The notes under the pieces: model-generated
Database searches by the model: none
What the model was told of the DNA's origin: nothing
The model's input: the letters and a program-made list of their open reading frames with translations, nothing else
Part shown: piece by piece, positions 7,723-18,609 of the stretch
Layout of the letters: the number at the start of each line of letters is the position of its first letter
How positions within the stretch are numbered: position 1 is the stretch's first letter
Program-made: the position numbers and the translations under genes
DNA from: Vibrio sp. S17_S38
GTDB lineage: Bacteria > Pseudomonadota > Gammaproteobacteria > Enterobacterales > Vibrionaceae
Assembly: GCF_014694375.1 (NCBI RefSeq)
Contig: NZ_JAAUWW010000001.1
Location: forward strand, 1 to 64,000
Length of the DNA: 64,000 bases
Reading direction: 5' to 3'

Positions 7723-8493
7723 CTACAAGTTACCTTTAGCTAATTTAGCCGCTGAAGAGCTCGGATACTCTTTAATAACTTTCTGATAATATTTATTCGC
7801 CACATCATCTTTATTATTTCTCTTGGCAATATCACCGAGCTTAACTAAAGCATCAGGACGTTTTGGTGATTGCGAATCAGAAACAACAGAGGCAAAACTT
7901 TTTGCAGCATCACCATCTTGTTTTTTTGCAAAATAGAGTTGCCCTAACCAGTAATTAGCATTTGTAGAAAAGCTAGACTTGGGATATTGAGTCTTAAATT
8001 CCTTGAATGCAGTAATTGCCCCATCATAATTTCTATCTTTTAAAATCAGATCAACAGCAGCTTGATAAGAAGATTGTTCATCTTTACTCGCATCAAAGGC
8101 AGCTGTAGGGATAGCAGGAGAAGCTGTGTCAGCAGAAGATACAGGCTTAGATTTCATATCTTTTAAATCTGATCTTAATTTATCTAACTCAATAAAAAGC
8201 TGTCTTTGCCTTTCAACCGATTGCTTCATCTCATAATTATTACGCTCAATGGTACCGCGCAAACTAGTAATTTCAGCTTCTTGGTTATCAAGTTGTTGCT
8301 GTAGGCGAGCCTGAACACGATTACTGTTATCGAGTAAACGTTGAACACGTTGGAGATCGTTTTCTGAACGCCCAGACTGAGAGCGCCCTGTAGAGTCATT
8401 GAGATCAGATACTGGAGCAGAAGCAGCAAGCACTGGGCCTGCTGCAACTACTAGTAACGTAAGCGTAATAACTCGCTTTATGTTACCAAGCAT
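7723..8493 (-). CDS. cpoB: Cell division coordinator CpoB (formerly YbgF)
   Basis: Periplasmic partner of TolA and the peptidoglycan synthase PBP1B that couples wall synthesis with outer-membrane constriction. 256 residues: signal peptide (cleavage near Ala-Ala-Ser, residues 23-25), a coiled-coil trimerisation region about residues 45-110, a low-complexity linker, then three TPR-like repeats about residues 135-250 with the YWLGQLYFAKKQ pattern. It is the last gene of the tol-pal operon, 12 bases after pal. Confidence 0.93.
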   Translation of the reverse strand: MLGNIKRVITLTLLVVAAGPVLAASAPVSDLNDSTGRSQSGRSENDLQRVQRLLDNSNRVQARLQQQLDNQEAEITSLRGTIERNNYEMKQSVERQRQLFIELDKLRSDLKDMKSKPVSSADTASPAIPTAAFDASKDEQSSYQAAVDLILKDRNYDGAITAFKEFKTQYPKSSFSTNANYWLGQLYFAKKQDGDAAKSFASVVSDSQSPKRPDALVKLGDIAKRNNKDDVANKYYQKVIKEYPSSSAAKLAKGNL

Positions 8494-8505
8494 AGATATC
8501 GCCTA

Positions 8506-9030
8506 TTAGTAAACGATAACTGCGCGACGGTTTTTAGAATAAGCGTCTTCCGATTGGCCCATTTCTAAAGGTTTTTCTTCGCCATAACTTACGATAGAGA
8601 TTTGTTCAGCTTGAACACCTAGTGCTTGAATATACTTAGATACTGCTTCTGCACGACGCTCGCCTAGTGCGATGTTGTACTCAGGAGTACCACGCTCATC
8701 AGCATAACCTTCGATAGTTACTTTTACGTCAGGCATTGTGCTAAGGAATTTAGCGTGTGCTGCAAGTGTATCTTCATACTCAGACGAAATCTCAGATGTA
8801 TCAAACTTAAAGAATACAGTAGAGTTTTCACGCAGCTTTTGCTCTGCCGCTGCTATATCTTGCTCAGACATCACACCACTTTCACCAACTGCTGATGCTA
8901 CTGCAGTTTCTTGCTGAGAGCTAGTTTGAGCATCAGAGTTTTCTGCCGCATCATCGCTAGAGCTACAAGCTGCAACTGTTAGAAGAGGCAGTGCGATTAG
9001 TAATCCTTTAAGAATCTTATTAAGTTGCAT
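8506..9030 (-). CDS. pal: Peptidoglycan-associated lipoprotein Pal
   Basis: Outer-membrane lipoprotein that binds peptidoglycan and TolB. 174 residues with a lipobox (LTVAAC, Cys22), an Asp/Ser-rich spacer and a C-terminal OmpA-like domain with the diaminopimelate-binding signature (EGYADERGTPEYN, then ALGERRAEAV). The gene lies between tolB and cpoB as in other gammaproteobacteria. Confidence 0.97.
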   Translation of the reverse strand: MQLNKILKGLLIALPLLTVAACSSSDDAAENSDAQTSSQQETAVASAVGESGVMSEQDIAAAEQKLRENSTVFFKFDTSEISSEYEDTLAAHAKFLSTMPDVKVTIEGYADERGTPEYNIALGERRAEAVSKYIQALGVQAEQISIVSYGEEKPLEMGQSEDAYSKNRRAVIVY

Positions 9031-9063
9031 ATGTATTTTCCTTATATTGTCTAACTGTAGTTA

Positions 9064-10413
9064 TTATAAAAATGGAGACCAAGCAGGAGCTTTCACTCTG
9101 CCATTTGTCGCTGGTAATAGAGCTCTAAATCGACCATCAAGAGAGACCATAGATAACACATTCTGCCCCTGATACATCGAACTATAAATCACCATACTAC
9201 CATTTGGCGCCACACTAGGAGATTCATCCAATTGCGTTTTTGTTAGCACTTGAACGGCTCCAGTGTCCAAATCTTGCTTGGCTATATTAAACCCTTCTGC
9301 ATTTCGATTCACCATAATTAAGAATCGACCATCAGGTGTAATTTGCCCACCAAGGTTTTGGCTACCTTGCCAAGTCAAACGAGTCGTCGCTTGATCTGAC
9401 AAATTCACTTTATATATTTGCGGTAAACCGCCTCTATCTGAAGTAAATATTAAAGACTGACCATCTGGCACCCAGAACGGTTCAGTATTGTTTGCTCTAC
9501 CACCTGTAATTTGTTTTAACTTACGAGTCTGTAGATCTAACACATAAACTTGTAAACTTCCGCTTTTCGAAAGTACTAATGCGAGTTTCTTACCATCAGG
9601 AGAAAACTCTGGCGCTCCATTATGACGAGGGAATGCAGTCAGAATCTCTGTTTTACCTGAATAGATGTCCATCATATAAAGCTTAGCACTACCAGTTTGA
9701 AAACTTACATAAGCAAGCTTGCGACCATCAGGTGACCATGCTGGTGACATTAAAGGTTGCTTAGATCGTAATACTAGTCGTTCATTGTAACCATCATAAT
9801 CCGAAATACGTAATTGATATGGATAATTACTTTTACTACTTACAACAACATAGGCAATTCTTGTTAAAAAAGCACCTTTTTCACCAGTAAGTTTTTCATA
9901 AACTAGGTCTGAAATACGGTGTGCATATTCACGTAGACGCTTAGCTGGGACCACAGCTCTCTTACTTAAAAGTAAATAGTCTTTAGCTGGAACTAAATTA
10001 CCATTTTCATCCAGAGCTTTACTCTTACCATTATTGAGTTGACCACGAACAATATCAACTAATTGATATTGAATAATATAATTCCCTTTCCCGTCAGGAC
10101 TGATTGTCCCAGTAACCAAAGAATCGACACCTATATTATTCCACTGAGAAAAATTAATTTCCGTATCCGTATAAGGTGTTTGCGGCATTTTGGAGGTCGC
10201 AATGGGGTTAAATTTCCCACTACGCTGTAAGTCAGAGGAAATTACATCGGCAACATCTTGAGGTAGAGGCTCTTTTCCTCCCCATTTAAACGGTACCACA
10301 CCAATTGGACGAGCAGAATTCACACCTTCAGTAATAACAAGTTCTAATGCTGCGTTAGCCGCTTGGCTAGCAGTCAAGATAATAAATAACCCCAATAATA
10401 CGCGTTTTATCAC
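9064..10413 (-). CDS. tolB: Tol-Pal system beta-propeller protein TolB
   Basis: Periplasmic protein linking TolA to Pal. 449 residues: signal peptide (cleavage near Ala-Asn-Ala), N-terminal alpha/beta domain, then a six-bladed propeller with repeated [11 protein letters not shown] and TPDGRFL-type blade motifs. Its length fits the family. It sits between tolA and pal in the same orientation. Confidence 0.97.
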   Translation of the reverse strand: MIKRVLLGLFIILTASQAANAALELVITEGVNSARPIGVVPFKWGGKEPLPQDVADVISSDLQRSGKFNPIATSKMPQTPYTDTEINFSQWNNIGVDSLVTGTISPDGKGNYIIQYQLVDIVRGQLNNGKSKALDENGNLVPAKDYLLLSKRAVVPAKRLREYAHRISDLVYEKLTGEKGAFLTRIAYVVVSSKSNYPYQLRISDYDGYNERLVLRSKQPLMSPAWSPDGRKLAYVSFQTGSAKLYMMDIYSGKTEILTAFPRHNGAPEFSPDGKKLALVLSKSGSLQVYVLDLQTRKLKQITGGRANNTEPFWVPDGQSLIFTSDRGGLPQIYKVNLSDQATTRLTWQGSQNLGGQITPDGRFLIMVNRNAEGFNIAKQDLDTGAVQVLTKTQLDESPSVAPNGSMVIYSSMYQGQNVLSMVSLDGRFRALLPATNGRVKAPAWSPFL

Positions 10414-10461
10414 TGAATATTCCTTTTAGTGCTTATACCAATTTGACTAAACTAATCGGTA

Positions 10462-11478
10462 TCATTTAGGTTCGACTGTTAAATTGATATTTTTCAATTG
10501 GTCTGCTACATCTTGCTCTTTTGGTAGAGGAAATGTTCCTACCTGAGCGACGGCGCGCTTAGCTGCTGAACATAATCTTGCATCACCATCTATAGGCGAT
10601 ACTTTGCTCACAATCGCGCCTTTACCCGCTTGTATAAGACGAATGTTAATTTTGCATGACTTACCTTTAAATGCATCTTCAGTTAATAGTTTCTCTTGGA
10701 TCATTTGGGTGTAAATCGCACCATACCGAACAAGCTCTGAGGTAATATATTTTTGTCTTGCAACAGAAATTTGTTCATTTTCAGCTTCTAACCCAGAAAA
10801 AACATCATCCAACGCTGCATCTTGAGCTTTTTTCTCTCTCGCTAAACGAGCTTGTTCAGCCGCTTTTGCATCAGCCTTTGCTTTAGCGTCCGCTTTAGCT
10901 TTAAGATCTGCCTTTTGTCTCGCGTCAGCTGCAGATTTTGCATCGGCTTTTGCTTTCGCCTCTGCCATTGCTTTCGCTTCAGCTGCAACTTTAGCTGCTT
11001 CAACTGCTTTAGCTTCTTCTGCCGCTTTTGCTTTCGCTTGACGAACACGCTCAGCCTTTGCCGCTTCTTCTTTTGCTATAAGTGCTTTTTTTGCATCAGA
11101 TTTTTTCTGTTCTTGTGCTAATTGCTGCTGTCTTTCTTTTTCCCTTGCAGCTTTATCCGCTTCAACCTTTTGTTCTTTCAACTTTCTCTGTCTGTCTTCT
11201 TCTTTTTTTCTATTTTGTTCTTTCCGTTCCGTTTGCTGACGCAGTTTTTCAACTCGCTGTTGATCTGTTTTCTTAGCCGCATCACGTTTCTCTCGAATAC
11301 TTTTTGCTTGTTGCTCTATCGCTTTAGGATCAATAACAACTGCTTCAACCATTTTGTGTTGAGGTTTTTTCTCAGTATCAGAAAACCATGAGCCGCCTAA
11401 CATTAATATCAAAATGATAAAGTGTAGACCTATAGAAATCAATATAGCTGATTTGTATTCTTTATTAAATATCAACAA
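10462..11478 (-). CDS. tolA: Tol-Pal system protein TolA
   Basis: Inner-membrane-anchored protein that spans the periplasm and carries proton-motive force from TolQR to TolB-Pal. 338 residues: one N-terminal membrane helix (about 13-30), a long Ala/Lys/Glu/Arg-rich helical middle domain (about 55-225), and a globular C-terminal domain including the conserved YGAIYTQMIQ and GKSCKINIRL regions. The low-complexity middle explains several spurious ORFs on the opposite strand. Only one base separates it from tolR. Confidence 0.95.
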   Translation of the reverse strand: MLIFNKEYKSAILISIGLHFIILILMLGGSWFSDTEKKPQHKMVEAVVIDPKAIEQQAKSIREKRDAAKKTDQQRVEKLRQQTERKEQNRKKEEDRQRKLKEQKVEADKAAREKERQQQLAQEQKKSDAKKALIAKEEAAKAERVRQAKAKAAEEAKAVEAAKVAAEAKAMAEAKAKADAKSAADARQKADLKAKADAKAKADAKAAEQARLAREKKAQDAALDDVFSGLEAENEQISVARQKYITSELVRYGAIYTQMIQEKLLTEDAFKGKSCKINIRLIQAGKGAIVSKVSPIDGDARLCSAAKRAVAQVGTFPLPKEQDVADQLKNINLTVEPK

Positions 11479-11479
11479 A

Positions 11480-11929
11480 TTAACTGCTCTCTTTAATGTC
11501 AGTTAACAGCCCTACTTTTTCAATTCCGGCTTTACTCAGTTGATCAAGTACCAATACAATATCCGCATATGATGTTTTTGCATCACCACCAACCGCCACC
11601 GGTGAGTCAGGATTAAGCTTTCTCTCAGCTTTCACACGAGTGATAACTTGCCCCATATCCAATCCACGCACCATATCTTCATCATTAACACTCAGGCCTA
11701 ATTGACCTTTTTGGTTAATTTCAACAATGATAAAACTTGCACCGCTGTCACCTGCAATATCCGAAGCCGGCTTAGCAGTTTCTGTCTTAGGCAACTCAAC
11801 TTCGACTCCTTGAGTAACAAATGGAGAAGTCACCATAAAAATAATCAATAACACCAACATAACATCGATATACGGTACGACATTAATCTCAGCTTTGAGT
11901 TGGCGTTTCTTACGAATGTAACCTGCCAT
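11480..11929 (-). CDS. tolR: Tol-Pal system protein TolR
   Basis: ExbD-family subunit of the TolQR motor. 149 residues with one membrane helix (about 18-38) containing the essential Asp in NVVPYIDVMLVLLIIFM and a periplasmic domain. It lies two bases after tolQ, so the two are almost certainly translated together. Confidence 0.96.
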   Translation of the reverse strand: MAGYIRKKRQLKAEINVVPYIDVMLVLLIIFMVTSPFVTQGVEVELPKTETAKPASDIAGDSGASFIIVEINQKGQLGLSVNDEDMVRGLDMGQVITRVKAERKLNPDSPVAVGGDAKTSYADIVLVLDQLSKAGIEKVGLLTDIKESS

Positions 11930-11931
11930 GA

Positions 11932-12618
11932 TTATTCCTTATGCTCAGTCATGACTTGGCGGTGTAAGATACTGTGAAACTCTTCAGCAAAAGTAGCATA
12001 ATTATGCTCAAGCTTAGTTACCTGATTACTTAGACGGTTATAAGCCATAACCGCTGGAATTGCCGCAAATAAACCCATAGCAGTTGCAACCAGTGCTTCT
12101 GCAATACCAGGTGCTACCATAGCCAATGTCGCCTGCTTAACTTGCCCAAGAGCAATAAAAGAAGTCATGATTCCCCAAACCGTACCAAATAAACCAATAT
12201 AAGGACTAATTGATCCTACAGTGGCTAAGAATGGTAATTGGTCCTCAAGTTCATCGATTTCTTTTGACAGTGTTACACGCATTGAGCGCCCTGCACCTTC
12301 CATGACATATTCAGCTGACGCGCCTGGAGTACGACGTAAACGAGCAAACTCAGTAAAACCCGAATAGAAAATTTGTTCTGTGCCTGTAATATCATTTTTA
12401 CGAACTTTTACTTCTTGATAAAGTTTTGAAAGATCAACGCCTGACCAAAACTTCTCTTCAAATGTTGTGGCGTTTTTAGATGCACTATTAAGTAATTTAC
12501 TTCTTTTTAGGATTACAGCCCAAGAGAGCACTGACATACCAAGTAAAATAAGCATAACAAGCTTAACCAATAAACTTGCCTGTAAAAAAAGGTCAAAAAT
12601 TGAAATATCAGCTGACAC
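11932..12618 (-). CDS. tolQ: Tol-Pal system protein TolQ
   Basis: ExbB-family subunit of the proton-driven motor. 228 residues with three membrane helices: one near the N-terminus (about 15-37) and two later (about 135-160 and 168-190). The conserved [10 protein letters not shown] and a helix ending in [10 protein letters not shown] are present. The start overlaps the end of ybgC by 11 bases. Confidence 0.97.
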   Translation of the reverse strand: MSADISIFDLFLQASLLVKLVMLILLGMSVLSWAVILKRSKLLNSASKNATTFEEKFWSGVDLSKLYQEVKVRKNDITGTEQIFYSGFTEFARLRRTPGASAEYVMEGAGRSMRVTLSKEIDELEDQLPFLATVGSISPYIGLFGTVWGIMTSFIALGQVKQATLAMVAPGIAEALVATAMGLFAAIPAVMAYNRLSNQVTKLEHNYATFAEEFHSILHRQVMTEHKE

Positions 12619-13027
12619 GGGTAAACTCCGACATAATTAGACTAGGAATAGCTTGTGGTTTCATTTGTTTAATGTTGACACAGGCTACCTTAACATTTGC
12701 TTTACACAAAACTTTGCCATCAAGATTGACTAACTCCTGACAAAATATTATGGATGCTTTTTTTAAAGTAGTAATCGAAGTGAGTACTTCTAGCTGTTGG
12801 TCCAGTGTGGCACCATGGATATAATCAATGTCCATATGGCGCACAACAAAACCAATTTCTTGGTCGAGAAGTGAGTACTGAGATATACCTAAAGAACGCA
12901 ATAACTCAGTTCGAGCTCGCTCAAAAAACTTTAGATAATTTGAGTGGTAAACAACACCACCTGCGTCAGTATCTTCATAGTAAATGGTAATTGGCCATTT
13001 AAATGCTGCTTTTAATTGCTCTATCAC
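12608..13027 (-). CDS. ybgC: Acyl-CoA thioesterase YbgC (hot-dog fold)
   Basis: Hydrolyses short acyl-CoA thioesters and is linked to phospholipid metabolism. The active-site block [26 protein letters not shown] carries the catalytic Asp. I prefer the GTG start with GGGA six bases upstream (139 residues); an ATG twelve bases further upstream, or one 21 bases upstream, is possible but has no good ribosome site. First gene of the ybgC-tolQRAB-pal-cpoB set. Confidence 0.93.
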   Translation of the reverse strand: MIEQLKAAFKWPITIYYEDTDAGGVVYHSNYLKFFERARTELLRSLGISQYSLLDQEIGFVVRHMDIDYIHGATLDQQLEVLTSITTLKKASIIFCQELVNLDGKVLCKANVKVACVNIKQMKPQAIPSLIMSEFTRVS

Positions 13028-13307
13028 ATCACATCCCATAAACAACATATAATTACTAACACTATACAGTAACTTAGCTGATTCAATAATAGCATAAGCA
13101 GAAATTTTACTTAAATTAGACTCAATTGAATATTTACCACTCAGTTAGTTTTGGACTTTGACAATCTATAGGGAAATAAGCAGGAAAGATAAATAGACAC
13201 AATAAAAACAAGAGGGAAAGTTGTTACAATACGTTAAATGCTACCGTAATATTCATAACTTCTAGTGGACTAGATATTTACAATTTGAGCTACGGTAACA
13301 TTTATAT

Positions 13308-13616
13308 TTAAACGTATAGGTATGAAAAAATAACGAGTATCACGCCAGAAATATATGGGCTAAATAGCACTTGCCATAACCAAAAGATCGGTTTGAAGCC
13401 AACGCTGTAGACCATTGTGCTGCATAAAGACCATATAAATAAGATAGTTAACTGTGCATTGAAGCCACCTATTTGATCCGCATAGTCTTTCGGCAACCAC
13501 ATGAACATACTGATATGGAACACGGCAACCATAAAAAACAGGGCTCTTAATAGAGCCCTATCCATTGGTCGGTGTATATCAGTCATTTTTTGACTAATAT
13601 TATTCACGATCCTCAT
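13308..13616 (-). CDS. ybgE: Cyd operon protein YbgE
   Basis: A small membrane protein of up to 102 residues with three hydrophobic segments and the MDRALLRAL stretch that aligns with MDKRPLRAL of E. coli YbgE. Its role is unclear; it is always found with cytochrome bd genes. The start is uncertain: the listed ATG overlaps the end of cydX by 17 bases, and an ATG 30 bases later gives 92 residues. Neither has a strong ribosome site, which suggests translational coupling to cydX. Confidence 0.82.
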   Translation of the reverse strand: MRIVNNISQKMTDIHRPMDRALLRALFFMVAVFHISMFMWLPKDYADQIGGFNAQLTILFIWSLCSTMVYSVGFKPIFWLWQVLFSPYISGVILVIFSYLYV

Positions 13617-13707
13617 CCATCATTTCTGAATGCTCTAACCAGAGAGCATTGATAATACCGAATGCACAGGCAAGTAATACGCCTAAGATCCAAGCAAAAT
13701 ACCACAT
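13600..13707 (-). CDS. cydX: Cytochrome bd-I oxidase small subunit CydX
   Basis: A 35-codon ORF, MWYFAWILGVLLACAFGII at the start and an acidic tail (DEDRE). It has the single hydrophobic helix with leading MWYFAWILG that defines CydX, needed for stability and haem binding of the bd oxidase. It has AGGAGT as ribosome site and starts 13 bases after the cydB stop. Confidence 0.95.
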   Translation of the reverse strand: MWYFAWILGVLLACAFGIINALWLEHSEMMDEDRE

Positions 13708-13719
13708 ATCAATGACTCC

Positions 13720-14856
13720 TTAATAAAGTGAATTCTTATTTGCTTCGATGAATTTATCATCAAGACGGCCAAACATTTTGTAATAAGTCCAAGTTGTATA
13801 GCCTAGAATGATAGGAACCATCACAGCGGCAACACCGGTCATTATTTGCAATGTTAATAAGCTTGATGTTGAATCCCACATTGTAAAGCTATCATTTGGA
13901 TTTAAGCTTGATGGCATTACGAATGGGAACATAGCAAAACCGGCTGTCAAAATCACACCGGCACACGTCAAGCTTGAAGCAACAAATGCCAATGCCCCTT
14001 TTTCAGCTTTGGTGGCGATGATAGCAAGTACAGCCATAACAACACCTAGAGCTGGTGCTATCCACATCAATGGATAAGTAGCAAAATTAGCCATCCAAGC
14101 ACCCGGCTCACGGACGACTTCTTTAAGAAGAGGATTTGATGGCCCATTATGATCCATTACACTTTTCACAACATAGCCGTCAATGTTTTGCACCCAAAAT
14201 CCGGCGATAATAAATAGTACAGCTACAGCAAGCCCTGTAATCGTAGATACCGTACGGGCACGATTATAGACATCACCCGTGGTTTTCATTTGTAACCATG
14301 TAGACCCTTGAAGTACAAACATAGAAACACTCACTAGGCCACACACTAAGGCAAATGGATTCAATAACCCGAAAAAGCTGCCGTGGTATTGAGACATCAT
14401 TAATTCATTCAGTTCAAATGGTACACCTTGGAGCAGGTTACCAAATGCCACACCAAAAATTAAAGGTGGAACAAAACCACTGATTGAAATACATATATCC
14501 CAGTTATTACGCCATTTTTGAGTTTCAATTTTTGAGCGATAATCTAGTGCCAGTGGACGTAACCAAAGAGCAGCCAATGTGACATACATCGCCAAATAGA
14601 ACCCAGAGAAAGACGTAGCGTATACCATTGGCCATGCAGCAAATAGAGCACCACCTGCGGTAATTAACCAGACTTGGTTGCCATCCCAGTGAGGTGCAAT
14701 TGAATTGATCATTACACGTCGCTGAGTATCCGTTTTACCAATCAGTGGGACTAATGCACCCACTCCCATATCAAAACCATCTGTGATAGCAAAACCGATG
14801 AATAATACACCGATCAACACCCACCAGATAAATCGAAATGCTTCGTAATCAAACAT
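13720..14856 (-). CDS. cydB: Cytochrome bd oxidase subunit II
   Basis: Membrane subunit of the quinol oxidase that keeps respiration going at low oxygen. 378 residues, about nine membrane helices, beginning MFDYEAFRFIWWVLIGVLF with ITDGFDMGVGAL and APHWDGNQVWLITAGGA, all typical of CydB. It is 14 bases downstream of cydA and precedes cydX. Confidence 0.97.
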   Translation of the reverse strand: MFDYEAFRFIWWVLIGVLFIGFAITDGFDMGVGALVPLIGKTDTQRRVMINSIAPHWDGNQVWLITAGGALFAAWPMVYATSFSGFYLAMYVTLAALWLRPLALDYRSKIETQKWRNNWDICISISGFVPPLIFGVAFGNLLQGVPFELNELMMSQYHGSFFGLLNPFALVCGLVSVSMFVLQGSTWLQMKTTGDVYNRARTVSTITGLAVAVLFIIAGFWVQNIDGYVVKSVMDHNGPSNPLLKEVVREPGAWMANFATYPLMWIAPALGVVMAVLAIIATKAEKGALAFVASSLTCAGVILTAGFAMFPFVMPSSLNPNDSFTMWDSTSSLLTLQIMTGVAAVMVPIILGYTTWTYYKMFGRLDDKFIEANKNSLY

Positions 14857-14870
14857 GAATTATCCTCTGC

Positions 14871-16457
14871 TTAAATTTCGACTTGACGAGAAACTTTACT
14901 TTCTAAAGAAGTATCGTTTTGCTCAAAGTGATAACGTCCTGTTTTCAAGCTACTAGGACCTTTACGTGCAAACTTAACCATCAAATAAACTTCTGCAATT
15001 AAGAAACACGTATAAAGTGCAATAATTGCGAAAATTGAAGTTAATATTTCACCACGAGATAATGCAGATGCAGCAACGTACGTCGGCAATATTTCACCTA
15101 CCGCCCATGGTTGACGACCAAACTCAGCGACAAACCAACCCGTTTCTATAGCAATCCAAGGAAGTGGGATACTAAATAGAGCCGCTTTCAACAACCACGG
15201 TTTCTGGGTGATTTTTTGGCGACAAGTCTGAATAAAGGCAAAACCAAATACGGCTAGCATAATAATTCCACACGCCACCATGATTCGGAACGACCAGAAG
15301 ATAGGCCACACCGTCGGAATTGAATCATCCGCAGCAGCTTTAATTTGCTCTTCTGATGCGTCAACTACTTTATCCGTGTAACGTTTTAACAATAGACCGT
15401 AGCCCAGATCATGTTTCACTTCATCGAATGCTGAAACATTCGCTTCTGATTTATCACCAGCGCGCAATTTCTCAAGCAACCCATAAGCAATCATACCGTT
15501 TCGAATACGGACTTCATGTTCAGCTTTCAGATCTTTTAAGCCCGTAACTTGTTTATCCAATGAACGAGTTGCAATTATACCCATTGCATATGGGATTTTA
15601 ATGGCGTAGTCAGTATTCATTGTTTCTTGGTTAGGTAAACCAAATGCAGTAAATGCCGCAGGAGCAGGCTCGGTATTCCACTCAGATTCTATCGCAGCAA
15701 GCTTCACTTTTTGAACTTCACCAACTTCATAACCAGATTCATCACCCAGTACTAATACGGATAAAATGGCAGCCATACCAAAAGACGCAGCAATCGCAAA
15801 AGAACGACGAGCAAATGGAATATCACGGCCTTTTAATAAGTAATAAGAACTTACACCTAGAATAAACATCGCACCACAGGTATAACCGGCTGCAACAGTA
15901 TGAACAAACTTAACTTGTGCGACAGGATTAAAGATCACTTCAGAAAAGCTAACCATTTCCATGCGCATTGTTTCAAAGTTGAATTCTGAGCCGACTGGAT
16001 TTTGCATCCAACCATTAGCAATAAGAATCCAAAGCGCAGAAAAGTTAGAACCGATAGCCACTAACCACGTTACCGTTAAATGCTGACGCTTAGATAACCG
16101 ATCCCAACCGAAGAAGAAAAGGCCAACCATGGTTGATTCTAAGAAGAAAGCAATTAAGGCTTCAATGGCCAAAGGAGCACCAAAAATATCACCTACATAA
16201 TGAGAATAGTAAGACCAGTTAGTACCAAACTGAAACTCCATCGTTAGGCCAGTCGCTACGCCAAGAGCAAAGTTAATACCAAAAAGCTTACCCCAGAACT
16301 TGGTCATGTCCTTGTAGATTTGCTTTCCTGTCATTACATACACTGATTCCATGATGGCAAGTAAAAATGCCATACCGAGAGTCAGAGGAACAAATAGGAA
16401 GTGATACATCGCTGTCATTGCAAATTGCAACCGCGATAGATCAACAACATCAATCAT
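14871..16457 (-). CDS. cydA: Cytochrome bd oxidase subunit I
   Basis: Catalytic subunit with haems b558, b595 and d. 528 residues. The haem ligands sit at the E. coli positions: His19 (AMYHFLF), Glu99, Glu107 and His186 ([10 protein letters not shown]). The quinol (Q) loop contains the GLPNQETM region. First gene of cydABX-ybgE; the upstream region carries a perfect FNR-type palindrome. Confidence 0.98.
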   Translation of the reverse strand: MIDVVDLSRLQFAMTAMYHFLFVPLTLGMAFLLAIMESVYVMTGKQIYKDMTKFWGKLFGINFALGVATGLTMEFQFGTNWSYYSHYVGDIFGAPLAIEALIAFFLESTMVGLFFFGWDRLSKRQHLTVTWLVAIGSNFSALWILIANGWMQNPVGSEFNFETMRMEMVSFSEVIFNPVAQVKFVHTVAAGYTCGAMFILGVSSYYLLKGRDIPFARRSFAIAASFGMAAILSVLVLGDESGYEVGEVQKVKLAAIESEWNTEPAPAAFTAFGLPNQETMNTDYAIKIPYAMGIIATRSLDKQVTGLKDLKAEHEVRIRNGMIAYGLLEKLRAGDKSEANVSAFDEVKHDLGYGLLLKRYTDKVVDASEEQIKAAADDSIPTVWPIFWSFRIMVACGIIMLAVFGFAFIQTCRQKITQKPWLLKAALFSIPLPWIAIETGWFVAEFGRQPWAVGEILPTYVAASALSRGEILTSIFAIIALYTCFLIAEVYLMVKFARKGPSSLKTGRYHFEQNDTSLESKVSRQVEI

Positions 16458-16839
16458 GGTAACTCCTTTTTATTTCGTATAAACACCCATAATGAGGTAT
16501 CAATAACGATTAGGATGGTTAATGTCGACACGTTTATAACAGTCAATATCGGTTGTTACAAAGTTGTGCCAAGTTTGTTGTTATATTGTTAAGTATTATC
16601 TAATATAGCTAACGCTAATATTACTTGTTAAAGATCCACCTTTCAAAAGGTTTTTCAAAAAACTTTCTTTGATACATATCAAATACCACCATCGCAACAC
16701 TCTCTATTTTGCTAAAACATAAAAACAAAGTGTATCTAAGTATTAATGATAGACTTTGAACAGTACAACGTTTAAAAATTAAAAGTATCGAGATATGAGC
16801 AGAAGAATTGTAGAAGACTGGAGTGGAGATGCAAGTATG
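16458..16839. other. Regulatory region upstream of cydA
   Basis: About 380 bases between the cydA start and the ruvB terminator. It holds an FNR-type site and several AT-rich TTGTTA/GTTAA stretches that could include ArcA sites, but I could not fix a promoter. Confidence 0.5.
16669..16682. promoter_or_regulatory. FNR-type binding site upstream of cydA
   Basis: TTGAT-ACAT-ATCAA is a perfect match to the FNR consensus TTGATnnnnATCAA, about 212 bases before the cydA start. cydAB is a classic FNR/ArcA target in E. coli. The CRP consensus is related but this form is the FNR one. Confidence 0.65.
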
Positions 16840-16870
16840 GAAAAAGGATAATTACTCTTAATTATCCTTT
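16840..16870 (-). terminator. Terminator of the ruv operon
   Basis: On the minus strand AAAGGATAATTA and TAATTATCCTTT pair around a four-base loop with further T's beyond, 11 bases past the ruvB stop. Confidence 0.75.
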
Positions 16871-16880
16871 AGTTACATTT

Positions 16881-17894
16881 TTAATTATCCTGTTTATCAA
16901 TACCAAAATGAAGGTAAGCCCGATCGCTGGCAATTCGTCCTCTTGGTGTTCTTTGCAAGTATCCTTGCTGGATCAAATACGGCTCAATAACATCTTCAAT
17001 CGTGTCTTTCTCTTCACCAATAGCCGCCGATAAATTATCAAGCCCAACAGGACCACCTGAAAACTTATCCATTATGGCTAAAAGTAGTTTTCTATCCATA
17101 TAGTCAAAGCCTTGGTTATCCACATCCAGCATATTCAGCGCTTTATCTGCGGTATCGGCACAAATATGGCCATTTCCTTTCACTTCTGCGTAATCACGAA
17201 CTCGACGTAACAACCGATTAGCTATTCGAGGTGTTCCTCTTGCTCGTCGAGCAACCTCTAAAGCACCTTCCTCTTCCATCGAAAGACCTAAGCAATCAGC
17301 ACTGCGCTTAACAATATGCTGTAGATCTTCAATTTTGTAGTATTCGAGGCGCTGCACAATACCAAAACGGTCACGTAACGGAGAAGTTAATGAGCCAGCG
17401 CGAGTAGTTGCACCAATTAGTGTGAAAGGAGGTAAATCAATTTTAATAGAACGTGCTGCTGGGCCTTCACCAATCATGATATCGAGTTGATAATCTTCCA
17501 TCGCTGGGTACAAAATCTCTTCAACCACTGGGCTTAAACGATGAATCTCATCAATAAACAAAATATCGTTAGCTTCAAGGTTTGTCAGTAAAGCGGCCAA
17601 ATCACCCGCCTTCTCCAGCACTGGACCCGACGTCGTTCGAATACTGACTTCCATTTCATTAGCGACAATATTGGCTAATGTCGTTTTACCTAAACCTGGA
17701 GGACCAAAAATCAATAAATGGTCTAATGGCTCACTGCGTAATTGCGCCGCTTTAATAAAAATTTCCATCTGATCACGCACATGATCTTGCCCACGGTAAT
17801 CCGCTAGCTTTTTAGGACGTATTGCTCTATCAATTATTTCTTCATCGCGAAATACTGGGTTTTCAGGAGCAATCAAGCGATCAGCTTCAATCAT
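16881..17894 (-). CDS. ruvB: Holliday junction branch migration ATPase RuvB
   Basis: AAA+ hexameric motor that drives branch migration together with RuvA. 337 residues with Walker [10 protein letters not shown], Walker B DEIHRL and sensor GATTRAGSL, followed by a winged-helix C-terminus. Its length is that of the family. It is 48 bases downstream of ruvA and likely in the same SOS-controlled transcript. Confidence 0.98.
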   Translation of the reverse strand: MIEADRLIAPENPVFRDEEIIDRAIRPKKLADYRGQDHVRDQMEIFIKAAQLRSEPLDHLLIFGPPGLGKTTLANIVANEMEVSIRTTSGPVLEKAGDLAALLTNLEANDILFIDEIHRLSPVVEEILYPAMEDYQLDIMIGEGPAARSIKIDLPPFTLIGATTRAGSLTSPLRDRFGIVQRLEYYKIEDLQHIVKRSADCLGLSMEEEGALEVARRARGTPRIANRLLRRVRDYAEVKGNGHICADTADKALNMLDVDNQGFDYMDRKLLLAIMDKFSGGPVGLDNLSAAIGEEKDTIEDVIEPYLIQQGYLQRTPRGRIASDRAYLHFGIDKQDN

Positions 17895-17942
17895 TGGAGA
17901 CCTATGGAACTAAAAAAGTTAAAGGAATTTAGAGAAGACATC

Positions 17943-18560
17943 TTATACCATTGACTTAAGTGCTTCACGGATAATGTTTTCACTACTCATATCAGGTTTG
18001 GCAACTTGAGCAACCACTTTAGAAGCCATTGGTGGTTTATACCCTAAAGAAATTAATGCGCTAACAGCTTCATCTTCTGCATGATTAGAACGAGAATTGA
18101 AGCTAGAATCCATCGGCGCTGCATCCGTAGCCGGCGTAAACAAATCATGAGTTGTCCACCCCTTCAATCGATCTTTCATTTCAACCACAAGACGTTCCGC
18201 TGTTTTCTTACCAACACCCGGTAATTTAACTAACGTTGTTACATCTTCATGCTCTACACAAGTGACAAACTGAGAAGCTGTCATACCCGATAAGATCGCT
18301 AAGCCAAGCTTTGGCCCAACACCATTCGCCTTGATCACTTCACGAAATAAAGCACGCTCTTTTACAGTATTGAAACCATACAAAAGTTGTGCATCTTCTC
18401 GTACGACAAAGTGAGTATAAATAATGGCTTCTTCATTCACATTAGGCAGTTCATAAAAGCAGCTCATCGGCATTTGTACTTCGTACCCAATACCAGACAC
18501 TTCAATTAAAACTTCCGGAGGTTGCTTTTCAATAATGATCCCACGTAAACGACCAATCAC
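17943..18560 (-). CDS. ruvA: Holliday junction DNA-binding subunit RuvA
   Basis: Tetrameric junction-binding protein. 205 residues: N-terminal OB domain ([12 protein letters not shown]), helix-hairpin-helix region with [14 protein letters not shown] and [12 protein letters not shown], and a C-terminal domain that contacts RuvB. A LexA box sits 50 bases upstream of the start. Confidence 0.98.
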   Translation of the reverse strand: MIGRLRGIIIEKQPPEVLIEVSGIGYEVQMPMSCFYELPNVNEEAIIYTHFVVREDAQLLYGFNTVKERALFREVIKANGVGPKLGLAILSGMTASQFVTCVEHEDVTTLVKLPGVGKKTAERLVVEMKDRLKGWTTHDLFTPATDAAPMDSSFNSRSNHAEDEAVSALISLGYKPPMASKVVAQVAKPDMSSENIIREALKSMV

Positions 18561-18609
18561 TCGACTTTCCTTTCATTCATTATTTTACAATTGCCTAATC
18601 ATAATAACT

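Noticed and set aside
10842..11391. Several Cys/Phe/Arg-rich ORFs over tolA
   Set aside because: They are shadows of the Ala/Lys-rich TolA helix in other frames.
13240..13307. Large inverted repeat after ybgE (CTACCGTA with TACGGTA, inner TCTAGT/ACTAGA)
   Set aside because: Arms are far apart and no clear T-run follows. It may be a weak 3' structure of the cyd transcript, but I could not call it a terminator.
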